In this document: positions 26,201 through 38,300 of the stretch, piece after piece
Numbering within the stretch: position 1 is the first letter of the stretch
Layout: the number at the start of each line of letters is the position of its first letter
From: Larimichthys crocea
Taxonomy: Eukaryota; Chordata; Actinopteri; Sciaenidae
Reading direction: 5' to 3'
NCBI RefSeq assembly: GCF_000972845.2
Contig: NC_040018.1
Location: forward strand, 2,833,632-2,897,631
DNA: 64,000 nt
Notes under the pieces: generated by a model
Seen by the model: the letters and a program-made list of their open reading frames with translations, nothing else
Database searches by the model: none
What the model was told of the DNA's origin: nothing
Position numbers and translations under genes: made by a program

Positions 26201-27029
26201 AATCTACGTGACAATAAACCTTTCTGATAACAGAAAACGTAATAATAGACTAATTGTCCTTCTTGAGCTAAGGTGCTGATCTTTTTCCCTCTTTTTAGTG
26301 CTCAAATCAGGCCATGCGTTTCCAAAAACAACTGAATCTGTGTCCTGAGGTGTGTCACATATTGTCTACCCTAACACATGACAGGTAGCAAGAATACAGG
26401 TATTGGCGCCAAAGAAGGAAAACATTTGTCAGCTGTACCAGGTGGGCAGAAAGTGGGTCCAGATGTTGAGCGTCTCATTGGTCAGCTGGAAGAGGCTCAG
26501 GATGCAGTCAGTGGCTGAACTGCGGGGGTGTCTGTAGCCGGAGATGATGCTGTCCTCATGGAAAACCTAGAGGAAGAAAACTTTTGCTTAGTCCTCAGTC
26601 AGTTTAACGAATTTGTGAAACCTATTTTTCCCTAACTTAAAAAAAAAGGGGGATTTATCTTTGGGATCGCCCCAAAGATAAATCACAGGGGTCACAAGAT
26701 GATTAAAGATATAAGAAAGAAAACAGATAACTGTTGATCAAGATTGTTTTGTGGTTGCAGGAATCACTGATTTATTGACGGATGTTTGTGTCCAAGTGCC
26801 TCCCTTCACAGCAATCACAGCACTCACAGGTAAAACTTATGTAACTTCTTTAACTTAACCAGGGGGGCATTTTTCTTCCCAACACTAACTTTTTACACTA
26901 ACTGATTCCAGCTCAGTCTGACTGTGTGTAAATGTCCTTAAATGTGCAGTAAAGATACAGTGAAGATGAACTTACTTTGGGCACTTGATTGATGGTGAAG
27001 ACTCGTGGTAATCTGATGAGGCTGAGCAT
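17227..27029 (-). CDS. paqr5: Progestin and adipoQ receptor 5 (membrane progestin receptor gamma), 7 coding exons
   Basis: Seven-pass plasma-membrane receptor of the PAQR family; the mPR members bind progestins and mediate rapid steroid responses. Minus-strand coding exons: 26976-27029, 26439-26566, 23102-23307, 22870-22996, 21194-21290, 18998-19142, 17227-17507, all GT-AG, 345 residues (human 330). Family marks: GYRHP at 28-32, the block LTNETLNIWTH ending at His56, SSCAH with His103, FFDYG with Asp120, and HSHQLFH at 254-260, giving the HxxxH pair His256/His260. His103, Asp120 and the HxxxH pair are the positions that bind zinc in PAQR relatives. Hydrophobic segments match the family layout. 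The C-terminal tail is Lys/Ser-rich and diverged. Teleosts may carry two copies (a/b); which one this is cannot be told here. Confidence 0.96.
17930..18735. repeat. Interspersed repeat in paqr5 intron 6 with a nested second repeat
   Basis: Starts with TTAAAGCTGCAAGCAGCGATG, a sequence I recognise as the head of a frequent teleost element. It continues through GGGGGGCCCTATCAAGCC near 18640 and on to about 18735. A different repeat (AACCACTTATCC ... AACCATTAACACC, about 18107-18180) interrupts it. No functional coding frame was found. Confidence 0.5.
19143..21193. other. paqr5 intron 5
   Basis: About 2.05 kb of AT-rich intron. No gene or clear mobile element was recognised; short frames here have no splice or similarity support. 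Confidence 0.5.
22621..22805. repeat. Teleost interspersed repeat in paqr5 intron 4
   Basis: GTCCCAGCTGCTAATGGGCA, then CATTCACACTCACATTCACG, then CTCCACACAGAAAGGCC in order. This is a block seen repeatedly in fish genomes. The copy at 46294-46470 is the same family in the opposite orientation. Confidence 0.6.
23308..26438. other. paqr5 intron 2
   Basis: About 3.1 kb, the longest paqr5 intron. It contains a short AC run near 24457-24471. No embedded gene was recognised. Confidence 0.5.
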
Positions 27030-27044
27030 GACTACCGCAGAGTG

Positions 27045-27065
27045 CTGCTGCTGCTGCTGCTGCTG
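27045..27065 (-). repeat. (CAG)7 repeat upstream of the paqr5 start
   Basis: Seven CAG units when read in the gene direction, ending 16 bases before the ATG, probably in the 5' untranslated region. Confidence 0.9.
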
Positions 27066-27113
27066 TCTGGGAGGAGAGCTGAACTGAGGCCGCAGGCTGG
27101 GTGTGACTCCTGT

Positions 27114-27120
27114 CTTTATA
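27114..27120 (-). promoter_or_regulatory. paqr5: Candidate TATA box of paqr5
   Basis: TATAAAG on the minus strand about 85-90 bases before the ATG, which would place transcription start near 27085-27090 and give a short leader carrying the CAG repeat. An alternative is that CTCTCCTCCCAG ending at about 27071 is a splice acceptor and that an upstream non-coding exon exists, as in mammals. Confidence 0.4.
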
Positions 27121-27179
27121 AAGCTTGTGTTGCCATGCTGTCCTCAAGGTTTCTCCCCTTCATCTCCACCCTCTTCAAA

Positions 27180-29880
27180 CCCAGCGAGAATAACCAGTGT
27201 ACCTGTGCCACTCCTCCTCCTCCTCCTCCTTCTCCCCCTCCCCCTGTCTCTCTGGAGGTGGGGGGTATGTGCACATAGGTGTATACTCACACACGCAAAA
27301 GGCATGTGCAGTTAAACCCCATAACCACAAAAAGATCTGTCTGCAGACCGAAGACTGGTTTTTCAAGATTAGGTGAGAGTCACTGCCACTGCCTTTATAT
27401 TCATCCTGGATTAAAACATCTGAACATTCACATAAAAAGTTGGAAAGCTCCTTTTTTTTTTTTTTTTTGGGAGTTGAACAATCCTCCTCCTAACAAAGAG
27501 ATGCCAATCAAGCCGGTAAGGCAGGTTTTTTGGGAAAAAAAACAATCTCCCTTCAATGACAGAAAAAAAACAGCTGTGATTGACACTAATAGTCAGCAAC
27601 TGAGACCATTTTAGCCATTCCCCTGTCAGAAACTCTCAGCAAGTGCAGCAGCACGAGGAGCTCGGCTCAGCACCAAACTTAACAAGTGCTATCTGACTTT
27701 CAGCAGGTCCAGATAAGGCCAACATCATGAATGATGGGTGTGAATCGGTCTGACTGAAAAGTCAACAGAGTTGGTCTCCCTGGTTTAAACGGACTTGTCA
27801 CCCACAGAGACGGCCCAGCCCGGAGCTCACCGGGCCTGTTATCTTGTTTAAACTCTGAAGCAATAAAAGCAAACACGTCTCGCTCGCCACCGCAGAATTA
27901 AGAAGTGGAAATGTTGCTATTTGTGTGACAGTCTGCTCGTGTCACAAATACAAGGGGGGAGAAAAAAAAGTCAATTACATCTTGTTGCCGTGATGCATTT
28001 TGTGTTGTTTGTTTTGGACTCAGTGGCCTATAACAAAATGTCATGCCTGTCTGAGTTTAAAGACAGAAGATAAACTAATGCTTCATCTCAACAGGTTTGA
28101 TGGAGAAGCCGAACTTTAAATGCCAAAGCCTCCGTACAAAGCTCCCGTTTATGTTTATGTTTAAAGAATTTATCGTGACCTTTAAACTCTCCAACCCTCC
28201 AAACTATCAGCCTTAACTCTCATTAAAACCACTTTCAGTAAGCCACCTTGATGCATTATAAACTGCAATCACAACAGCTCGGTGTGATGAACTAATACAT
28301 GTACTACAGCAGAGCTCCTCTGGGATCTCATTCCGCTTTCTCTCAGAGGAGCCAAGAGTCGGAGTAACACCACCTCAGGTCTACAGTCGAAAGATAAACA
28401 AAGCAACCGACAGGAGATGCATGTCTGACTGGAAGTCTCTTTAGTTTGGCTTGAAGTCAGCTACTTCAGTTAATGTGTGAGTTAATATGTAAGTCATTAA
28501 GACTTTAGCAGCAACAGTATAAACAAAGCCAAGTGCCGAGGGTTATGCCCCGAGAGAGGCAGAGGATAGAAAACAAGGTCAAGTGACAACAACAAAGTTA
28601 TTTGTAGGAATATCTTGAAAAAAAGAACAGACCGGCATTCTTTGATTATAGTTGTTTTTTCCTATTTTTTTAAAACAAAACAAACACATAAATCAGTTAA
28701 TCAATCATTTATATAATGTAGAATGATTATTAAGTCCTAACGATGATGCAGAGCTGGCATGCAAAAGAAGTTTTACATTTTTCGGTCATCCGTCAAGGTC
28801 ACAGCTAGTTGTTTTCCTCAAAATATAGGAACTTTATCCCGCATTTTACAAAGGTATCTGACCTTCCTTTGATAGCTCAGGTTCATTTCTTTAAGACAAG
28901 ACACTGAGAGAGGCTTCCCAACCTCTGAGAGAAGAAGAGGGAGAGAAAACAACAGACTGTGTTGATTTGAGAGGAACAGAATGGTTTTTATGTAAAACTT
29001 TAACCTTTGTTAATTTTGTTTTCATAGTTTGGTAGCACAATTTATACACGATCACACGTCTCTTAATGAGTAACTTAACACCGGGCTTAAAATCAGTGTT
29101 TTGCTCCTCTCGCTGGTTGAACGTTTCACTACTGCACAACAAACGCACACCCACCTGTGAAGCTGGATGGGTGTGGTTGGGTGGGGGGTGTCAACAGTGT
29201 GCTAAACCACATTGGTTTCCACTCTGTTTTACTTTGGCACACAGCCTGCTCATGCTGTCCTGAATCAACAGCTCTGTGCAGGGAGTAAACAAAACACCAC
29301 GTGTGCCGACAGCACCGTATGCAGACTAATGAAGACAGACCTCACGTGGGTCGTAGCAGCTGGAATAGAAAATGTTGTGCAGTGTGTAATGGACTGTGAA
29401 AAGATTCAACTGTGTTCATCAGCTGATGGAGAGCCAACATCATACCTGCTCACCTGATGCTATGTGTTTGCACCTGGAACAGTGACGTCACTGTGTACTG
29501 ACAAGGTGTAACCACTGGAGGTCAACAGAAGCAACATCTACAGGTAGTGTTAAGTCACTCTGTAAAAACCCAACAGCTTAAAACCTTACAACAATATCAG
29601 GAAGAAATCAAGTACATTTACTGGTATAACTCTCACGAGATGATAACGTTGTTGATACCATTTTTTATGTTTAAGTTGTTTGCCTTCTCCTTGTAATGTA
29701 GTGTGGAGTAAAAGTGTAAAGATCCAGACTGGTTTAATTGTTTCACCTGATGAAACACACTCAACGATAACGAGAAATTCATGTTTATAGCAAAAAAAAA
29801 AAACACACATTTATTATTATCATCATATGTCATCGTATATTATAATTACATAAGAAATACATGTGTTGCGGTGCGACTGC
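27180..29880. other. Upstream flank of paqr5, no gene seen
   Basis: Contains a CTC-rich tract (27210-27245) and T/A homopolymers near 27450. Open frames here (27279-27614, 28891-29154) look like chance. Regulatory sequence for paqr5 may lie here but none is identified. Confidence 0.4.
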
Positions 29881-29884
29881 CATC

Positions 29885-30015
29885 AAATCGAATCAGAATA
29901 AGATTTATTGCCAAGTGGTTTTTCACATACAAAGGATTTGTCCTGGTGTTTTTGGTGCATAACAAACATTAAGTAAAACATTAAAAAAGCATAAGACAAA
30001 GATACAATACAAAAG
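29885..30015. repeat. Probable LINE 3'-end fragment
   Basis: AATCAGAATAAGATTTATTG followed by TGCCAAGTGG and ACATACAAAGGATTTGTCCT resembles the conserved 3' region of a fish LINE, recalled from memory. A (TG)10 microsatellite follows. Confidence 0.5.
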
Positions 30016-30024
30016 TACAAAAAA

Positions 30025-30045
30025 TGTGTGTGTGTGTGTGTGTGT
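30025..30045. repeat. (TG)n microsatellite
   Basis: About ten TG units just after the LINE-like fragment. Confidence 0.9.
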
Positions 30046-30774
30046 CTGATGAGAGTGACGTGACAGTACCTGATGTTACTTGTACTATCCCATCTGACCA
30101 CAGGGTGTCAGTGCTTTCCAACAGAAGCGACACAGGTTTGGGCGTGAACAGGTACTGCGGCTGATTATGAAGATGTATGAGGTGCAAAACCACTGAGAGG
30201 TTTTATCGTTCATGAGTTTTATTTTTAGCATGATTTGAAGTTTGTTTGTCTTTTCTTTGTCCTTTTCATATCTTGACTTTGTTTTTTTTTTATTAATTCA
30301 TTTATCATTCAGTGTGACCTCAGACTACACAGCAACATCTTTTGGAGACAACACAGAGAAAATTAAAGTGCATCACTGCAGGGAGAGAAGAGTTTTGGAG
30401 CACTGCGTGCTTCTTTTATAGACTGTTAATGAGAAAAAGTAAAAAGCAAGTTCGCTTCAGGTCTCCTCTCTCTCACATGCAAACCAAACTGAGCCTCCTG
30501 TGGCAAACCCTGAATGTTTGTGTAACATCAGCACAACTTCTCACATTAAGCATTCATTGAGTCGTTGCTGCAGATGCAAACATTGCTCTCTTTAATACTG
30601 AAAGAAGTTTGTTTGTGCTTACTTCAGATGGCTGAAAGGTTCAGAAGATTAACTGGAAAACACAATAAATGTATGCATTTCACTTATGCAGTGGTGGATC
30701 TAATTTATAGTACTTTATACTTCCTCCACTACATTTCAAAGGGGAATGTTGTACTTCTTATTCCACCACTGCAG

Positions 30775-30835
30775 TTCCTTTTGGCACGTCCGCATTGGCT
30801 TCACTTCACAGCCACGGAGGTTGCTGCTTGGCTAT
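30775..30835 (-). repeat. Fragment of the GCCAATGCGGACGTGCC family
   Basis: On the minus strand this matches the start of the elements at 35270-35335, 50036 and 52776 (GTGAAGTGAAGCCAATG). Only the head remains. Confidence 0.5.
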
Positions 30836-31616
30836 GATGTTACAGATATATGTACTGAAATGTGCATGCTATGCAGCAAGCTTCGGCTCTTACTTACTCA
30901 TAATACCACTTACACTTGGAGAGGTGAAAGTGCTGTAGTGTCACTGTAGTGTTCAGTCTGCCCTCAGGCCAACATGAAGATGAAGACATAGAGTACCGGG
31001 GCAGAGCAGAGGGACAGAGCTGCTGTTAGCTGACTGACAGCTGCAGACATCAGGCGCAGAGACGGAGCTTCTTGAGGAATAAACACCGGGAGTCACGTTG
31101 GATTGTGCTCTGATCTGGAGCCGTTTACCGGCAGGAGGGATGAGAGCTCAGTTTATTTTTTAAGCTTTTGGGATTAAAAAGTATTAAAAGTATCTTCACT
31201 CTGGCTTCTCAGCCTGTCTGCTGAAGCAGAGGTGCAAACGTCGACTGGGACACGCAGAGCTCTATGATACTACTTCATATTTATACAGAGACAGGACAAA
31301 AAAGGAGAATGCTCGGAGAAGAGTAAGCAAGGAAGTTTGACTACCTAGGAAATACTGTAACTAATACCAACTACTGAATGTATTTCACTATGAACTCAGT
31401 TCATCCTCATCGATCCGAGCACCGAAAGTTTTAAAAGTTGTTTGCTAGTTGTCTTGCAGACAGATCTGAGAAAGTATTTGCCATCATGATGTATGTTTGT
31501 ATTTTGATCAGTTTATTGTGAAATAAAGAGTTCAGTGTTTCATAGTTAGAGAATAAACACAAATGATCCCATGGTTATATTTGAACCACTTCACTGTTAT
31601 GAGAGTTTGGAAAGTT

Positions 31617-32349
31617 CGCTATACATCTTTGAGATCCAATAATGATGGAAAAGGCATGGCTCATTGATGCACTGCAGAGCGAACACTGGCCCGTGTGGTC
31701 CGATCCAACAGATGAGCAACTGTAGCTCAGATTGCTGAAAAAAGTTAATGCTGGTTCTGACAAAGGTGTCAGAACACAGTCCAGTCAGGGTGCTCATGCT
31801 GACCACTGTCCACTGTTGAAAGTAACAACAATGGGCATGTTAGCGTCAGAACTGGAACATGGAGCAATAGTAGAAGGTGCTGATGAATCCTCCAGGATAC
31901 ATTATAGGAAGAAGGCAAGCCAGCGGAGGCAGTGTGATGCTTTGGGCAATGTTCTGCTGGGAAATCTTCGGTCCTGCTATCTAAGTATTGTTGTAGACCA
32001 TGTACACCCTTTCATAGAAACAGTATTCCCAGATTGCAGTGGCCTCTTTTGGGCAGGTAAATACAGGATAATGGTTCAGGAATGGTTTGAGGAACACAAT
32101 GACGAGTTCAAGGTGTTTCTCAAGATCTCTCAAGAATCCAATGCTCGATCTGTGAGATGTGTTGGACAAAGAAGCTTGAAACTTACAGGACTTAAAAGGA
32201 TCTGGTGCCAACGTCTTGGTGTCCGATACCACAGCACATCTTGAGAGGTCTAGTGGAGTCCATGCCTCGATGGATCAGGGCTGTTTTGGCGGCAAAAGGG
32301 GGACCTACACAATATTAGGGATGTGATCATAATATTATGGCTGATCAGG
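31617..32349 (+). pseudogene. Degraded Tc1-like transposase remnant
   Basis: Successive blocks match a Tc1/mariner transposase common in fish, but they fall in different frames. One frame near 31925-31980 reads GGSVMLWAMFCWEIFGPAI. Later come HPFIET..FPD and VQEWFEEHND, then the 3' part ending ACACAATATTAGGG and CATAATATTATGGCTGATCA, which is the usual right end. Frame shifts and internal deletions remove the catalytic core, and the left end is missing. An open frame of 170 codons (31732-32244) crosses several original frames and is not a functional protein. Confidence 0.75.
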
Positions 32350-33289
32350 GACAATATCTTTGTCTTAAATCTAGTAGATTAGAGGTGCAAAGAAGCATAA
32401 AATTGAACTAGCACCACCTGAAATTAGGTGCTGTAGTTGAGTAAATGCGGTTGCACTCCATCGCTGCATATATATTCTTATTCCTATCATAAATAAGAGA
32501 AGACAGCAAATGTACACAGTAAAATTTCAGGTGTTCTCACTGTCTGTCTCTTGAGTTCCTTCGTTATTACTGCGGGTTACAGAGGGACAGATGGGTGAAG
32601 CAGGCTGCTGTGCTGCAGCTGCTCAAAGTGTTGTTGCCTCCCTGGTGTTTTGGTTGATGAGGTGTAGTTTGTGTCTCCAAATGAGGAGCATGTGTGGCAG
32701 ACGCCCCTTGATACATTATTAATAGTTGCTAGACCCCAAGGCGCTCGCTTTTTTTTTTTTTTTATCTCTCTCAGTTGATTTTCTGACTTTTCTCCTTCAC
32801 TCAATCTAGCATCCCCCCACCCCATCACACACCGGCTTTCTCTCTCCCGTACATCATTTTTTTTCTATTTACTCGACGCCCTGCTGCTGCTCTGTCTCCT
32901 CATTGTTCTCTTCCAGCACCGCCATCATCTCTGACTCGGCTGGTGATTGCACCAGTGAAGACTTTTATCCTCTCTACTATGTAAAAAAAAAAAAAAGAAG
33001 AAGAAGTGTGCCAGCTGCTCATGAATGAGCAAAAACACAGCAATTACCAGGTTGGGAAACTGAGACTGGAGATTTATTTTATTTCACTTCATGTAATAGT
33101 CTTACCTCTGTCGCTGGTGTTCATTTACAAAGAGAGGATGAGCCGAATTTGATAACACTGCTCTCTCAGTAGCACAAATTAAACAGGGTAAGAAGTTCGG
33201 GTTTGAAAATGATTTGGCAGAGGAACGGGAGAGAAATGGATTCTTTGAAGATTTAGTAAAGCTTTACTGCTGAGGCAGCTGCTAAAAAG

Positions 33290-33480
33290 AGGACAGAGTT
33301 AGATGAGAAGATCGATACCACTCTGATATCTGTCTGTTAAACGTGAAGCTACGGCCTCAGCTTAGCATAAAGGCTGTAAACAGCTGGCCAACCTCTGTCC
33401 AATTCCAACTAAATCTACTTACCTGCACCTAAAATCTCACCAGCTAACATATTATATTCAATTCCTTGAATCCTGTAGTG
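33290..33480 (+). repeat. Interspersed repeat (GATGAGAAGATCGATACCACTC family)
   Basis: TTAGATGAGAAGATCGATAC, then AAGCTACGGCCTCAGCTTAG and CATAAAGGCTGTAAACAG. I recognise this run from many percomorph sequences. A second, differently truncated copy is at about 58099-58570. Confidence 0.6.
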
Positions 33481-33949
33481 TAGGATTGATCTGGCAACTG
33501 GCAACCATGAGGTTACAGCAACAAACTAGTGAGATATAGAGTTAAGTAGTGATGTTTAAAGGTGCTTGTACTCGTGGTCACATTCAGGTAAATTCCCTCC
33601 TTCCAGTTTTCTTGCCAAGCTGAACATCTGCTGTAGCCATAACTGTATATTTAATGGACAGATATGAGAACACTATTGATTTTCTCACCTTTAACGTACT
33701 GCCAGAAAGCAAGACAAATATCGAACTATTGCATTAAGATAAAACTTTGGAAGAAAGTCACTTGTCGAGGTGAAAAGATCTCAAACCTTCCAGGAGTAAA
33801 CTGTCAAAGCGGACTCATAAAAAGTGCAGCAGGTGCATTGTTTCCTTTCCTCTGGATGCTTCCACATCCAGTTTCCCACCTCCTCTGAGACCCCCCCTAC
33901 ACAACACACAAACAAATCCAATAACGCAGGGTTCAACGGAGTGTTAATT

Positions 33950-34420
33950 TCATCAAGTGGGTAAATTTATGGACACCATAAAGCCTGTGGCTTCTGGACA
34001 ACCGACGACCAAGGATTCACTGTAATGTTATCACGACCGATCTCAAAAAGGCACCCGAACGGCAGCAGAGGAGGCAGAAGAGGCCTGCACAGAGGCCACG
34101 AGGAGACCGAGCTTATCGGGTTTATGTTGGGCTAATTACAGGACTGGGAGACAGACTCACTGTCAGGAGGGACAGTAATATCATTAACGTGGAGGAAAGG
34201 GGAGGAATGAGATGCGTGGGGTGAACTGTGTGTGGCTGTGAGGAAGAAATTATGGCTGGATTGTATAAATGCCAGAAGGTAATGAAAAATGCAAGCGGGT
34301 GGCAGGAGATACAGTCCTTCTCAGGTGTCCGTGCTTCTCACTGGATCAGAATAGCCTAATTAGGATAAATTATTAATCAGGATTGTTTTTCTCTCAGCAG
34401 TTTCACAGAGAGACGACGTT
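33950..34420. other. Candidate conserved non-coding block
   Basis: Balanced-complexity sequence with no coding frame, ending in closely spaced homeodomain-type cores: GCCTAATTAGGA at about 34355 and ATTATTAATCAGG after it. It stands out from the surrounding repeats. Conservation cannot be tested from one genome. Confidence 0.3.
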
Positions 34421-34759
34421 CAGCATGAACAGACTGTTTCTTTACTACACGAGTCAGAGCTGCTTAACAATGGACACGAGCAGTTGAAGCAAAATGTATT
34501 ATTTTAGGTATCAAAATACCCTGAACATAAATCTAATATTTGGATAGGACAATGAAAATTGAATGAATGAAAACAAAGTGCTGGGACCTATTTAAATACT
34601 TCTAATTTCTGGACATAGAGAGAACATGTATCGAAGACGGAGTGAATAATTTGGTTAAGACCTAATAACAGGGTAATTACATACATACTGTATAGTATAA
34701 CACTGGATATAGTATAACAGTATAAAGAATGGCTGGTGTATCTGTGATATCACCCACGT

Positions 34760-35335
34760 GTTAGTGAATAGCTGTTTTGAAGCTGCGGCTCTGGCCGGCG
34801 TCATGTTGGCAGTCCTGTCTCTTCCATCTCCCGGCTAATCTAAAAATCATAGACATGGATCATCGGTGGACCTGAGGCGGACTGAATGACGCCCGAGTGC
34901 CCAAACATGCCATCTGTAACAGCACCTACCTGTCAAAAAAAGCAGCCACGCCGTTAATTATTCATAACTTTAAGCCTCAACATAATTTGAACAGGTGAGT
35001 TCTATAAAAATTCAGACTCGCATAATCTAAAAATCAGCAAAGAGATGCTGGGTGCTCAAACAAGCCATCTGTAACAGCACACACCTGTCAATCAAATCAA
35101 TCTATACATAACTTAATAATAATATAATTTAATCTGTGAGTTATATAGAAATTTAATCTCAGTACAGTTATCATGAACAGGGAAATTAGCTATAGAGACC
35201 AAAACTGTTTTTTATACCAGGCTGTAAACATGTTTATTTCAGCTGTGAAGGTTTTAACATGGGAATTGCCGTTTTTGGCACTTCTACATAGGCTTCATTT
35301 TACAGCCACAGAGGTTGCCGCTTGGTAAAAATATA
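34760..35335 (-). repeat. Interspersed repeat copy with a 187-base internal tandem duplication
   Basis: On the minus strand the part from 35335 down to about 35150 matches the elements at 50036-50290 and 52776-52985 (CAGTTTTGGTCTCTATAGC, TCATGATAACTGTACTGAG). The next part carries TAATCTAAAAATC at both 34836 and 35023, followed each time by GCCATCTGTAACAGCAC, so about 187 bases are duplicated in tandem. Confidence 0.6.
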
Positions 35336-38300
35336 ATGGAATAAATTAACAATTATTTTCAGTATAACTGTAAACCAGGGTGCCGTCTTCACATTACTCG
35401 TCAGCCAGAACACAAAGATATTCAGTTTTTGATCACACAAGACAAAGAAAAGCTGGAAACCTATACATGTTAATTTATCAATTTATCAGCTCCATAATGG
35501 ACATGAAAGATGATAAACCTGTATGGAGCTCTTCATTATAAGGTGCGGACAAAGAGATTATACCAAACGTTTAAGAAAAATGCTTTTATTTATTTTTTTT
35601 ACACCTTTAAAAAGCACATTTTTTAAAGCACAAAGATTTACTCTGTATATAAACACCTCTCTTCCTTTGACTAAAAAAATGGTAGCATTTGCACATTGTG
35701 CTTTGATTGCAAAGTCTGTACAACCGCTCTGGGTCTCCTGTGGTGTCACAACCCCAGTAAACATTTTATTGCATAAATCACATTTGACCACAGTGGTCAT
35801 ATGTTGTAGTCTTTGATGAATAGTGGAAAAATGAAAAAAAACTAAATACCACTGAAAAAAAAAAGAGGAAAAAGAAGTCGTCATTACCTGTAACACAGTG
35901 AACAATAATAGCAGCTTCCTTAATAAAGGTGTTGCACATTGTCCTGAAAAGAAAAAAACAAAGCAATCCAAAAAAAATACAACCCAAAATCATGTGACAA
36001 CAATAAACGCCATTTGTGCTTTTGTCTATCTAGCAAAAAACATCTCTGTAAATGATTCCAACAAATGATGAGTGATGCGAACACACACCTAGAAAAAAAA
36101 CGTTCAAGGAAAATTTGCATGTATTGGCCCAACAGTAGCGGACTAAATGCTAATCTCTAGTTGCACACATCCCCTTTTACAATAAGCAAATTTTACACAT
36201 CTTATTTTTGCTATTATCTATTCCAACCTACATTTGAAAAACTAGCATTTTTCAAAAGGCAGCATCTCTCTGTGACGTCATTAAATGAATGAAATGAAAA
36301 AAAAAAATCGGTTTTACACAAAAATATACAAATTCAAATATACTGGAATTAATGACTTTGGTTTAAACAAAATGAACACACTGTAGTAACTCAGACACAA
36401 AAAACTTCCATTCCTCAATGTTCCCTTTAAAACTACGCATTTTCTACTCGTCCTGTCGAAATGGCAAAGTATGAATTATGCAAGTATTCACGGGAAGAAA
36501 ATGCCAACAGGAAATGAACAAAGCGAGGACAGCACTGCATCCAAAAAAAACTAAAAAAAAAACTGGGATTATCAAAGTGCACTCATACTTCTTCTCTGGG
36601 ATAATATTTTATCTTCTAACTGAAAAAAAATCCACAGTATAAACCTCTACAGCGGAGCATCATGGGCACTGTTTAGAAAAAGTCATTATATTTTGAGAAA
36701 GAAGACAAGAAAAAAAATCTGACTACTGGAATAAATCATCAGTATTACATGAGGAAGATTGATTTGAGGAGTAAACTGTGTAAATTATAATCAGATTACA
36801 TGCATGTTTGAGCACTTTCTGCAATCGTAGTAACTGTACAATCCAGCATGTATGATTTATATTTACTGTATAGTACAGTTTCTTTGCAAAATACTTCATT
36901 TTCTTCATAAAATCATGACTTTATTCTTGAAATATTCCAACTTTCTTCTTGAAATATATTAGAATATGTTCCTCAACAGCTGCCCCGATACTCTTGTAAA
37001 TTCTCCCTTAGTTCTGAAAACAAGAAGTCGAGTTACAGATGTGGTTTAGAGACGATGCATCGAGAGGAATTCATTTAAACTTTCTCAGTAGCATGATTTT
37101 CTTTTTTTCTTCGTTACATCGAAATGAATCACATACTTGTTTTGATTTCATCTTAAAAGCTCACAGTTTGGAAGCAGACCCATCTAGGAGAAGAAAAAAA
37201 AGAAAGTTTTCCTCTCAAAGTTTTATGAAAATGACTAAAAGAAAAATTCACCATCAACACCTTCAGAAGAACAAACCAGCCTGATTCTCCTGCGTCCCAT
37301 TAATAATCTTTAAAGTAGATCGATGAAAGCCTCATTAATGCTGAGGGCTCCACTTTGTTTTCTTTGCGAGTGCTGACTCATCCCCCGACTACCGACTGTA
37401 TTGTGTGCAGGATCTCCAGCCTATTAGCTGGGGTGAACTGTGAGTGTCTTGGCGAGCCCGGTTTCTCCTTGTACAGCGGTCAACAGGGCAGTGCTGACAT
37501 TAAAAACGCAGAGTTCATGCAACCACAACATCTGAGAGGAGCAATGAGAGCCTGCTGGGACTGACAGCCTCGTTACGTTTGTCAAGAATTCACCTTGACC
37601 TTCAGCACTCCTGGCATTGTCTATTTAAATGTTATAAATTGACATGTTAGTGAGAACCTAGCTGTGCATTTGCTGCCCACACGTCTATCTGCTCAAATAC
37701 ACAACACATACATCGACACCACCTACATGTTGCAATTATCATCTGGAAGTTTGAGCCGTACACGAAGAGCTTTTCAGATAAGTTTCCAAGTAAACAACCA
37801 TTTAGAAAAAGGTCAAAAGGATGGCATGGAAACGTAGCTACGATTAATAGTGCTGGAGTTCAAACCAAAGTACGTAAACAGACAAAGACAATGACAGTGA
37901 GGGGGATTCATCTGAGTATCAGTTCAAAGTCACTGCCAGTGTGTCCTGTGCACATTTCTAATGAGCTGAAGGGAGCTTAAAATGACTGCTGGGACTAATT
38001 TAGACTGATCTGCATGAAGCTTTAGGTGGATTTTCTATTTATATTTATTTTATTATTCAGACACAGTGCACATGAATCAATTTGAATGTATCAGAGTCAT
38101 TTACACCTTTAGTTCCCAGTCAGAAAAGTAAAAAAAAAGAAAGAAAAGAAGTTATTGATAGATTTTTCCATTTATCTGAGTGGGGATAGTGCAACCTGTG
38201 GCTGAGAAACTGAGCTGTATCCAACTTTTGGAAAAACAGCAGCAGCCTGATGTTGCACTTATAATATTTTATGTTTTCCACAGTATAAACCTTTGCGACG

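Noticed and set aside
31732..32244. 170-codon open frame
   Set aside because: It runs across several former frames of a broken Tc1 transposase and does not encode an intact domain.
35558..35971. 137-codon minus-strand open frame
   Set aside because: It is rich in Phe and Lys from A/T runs, has no recognisable motif and lies in the 3' flank of glce.
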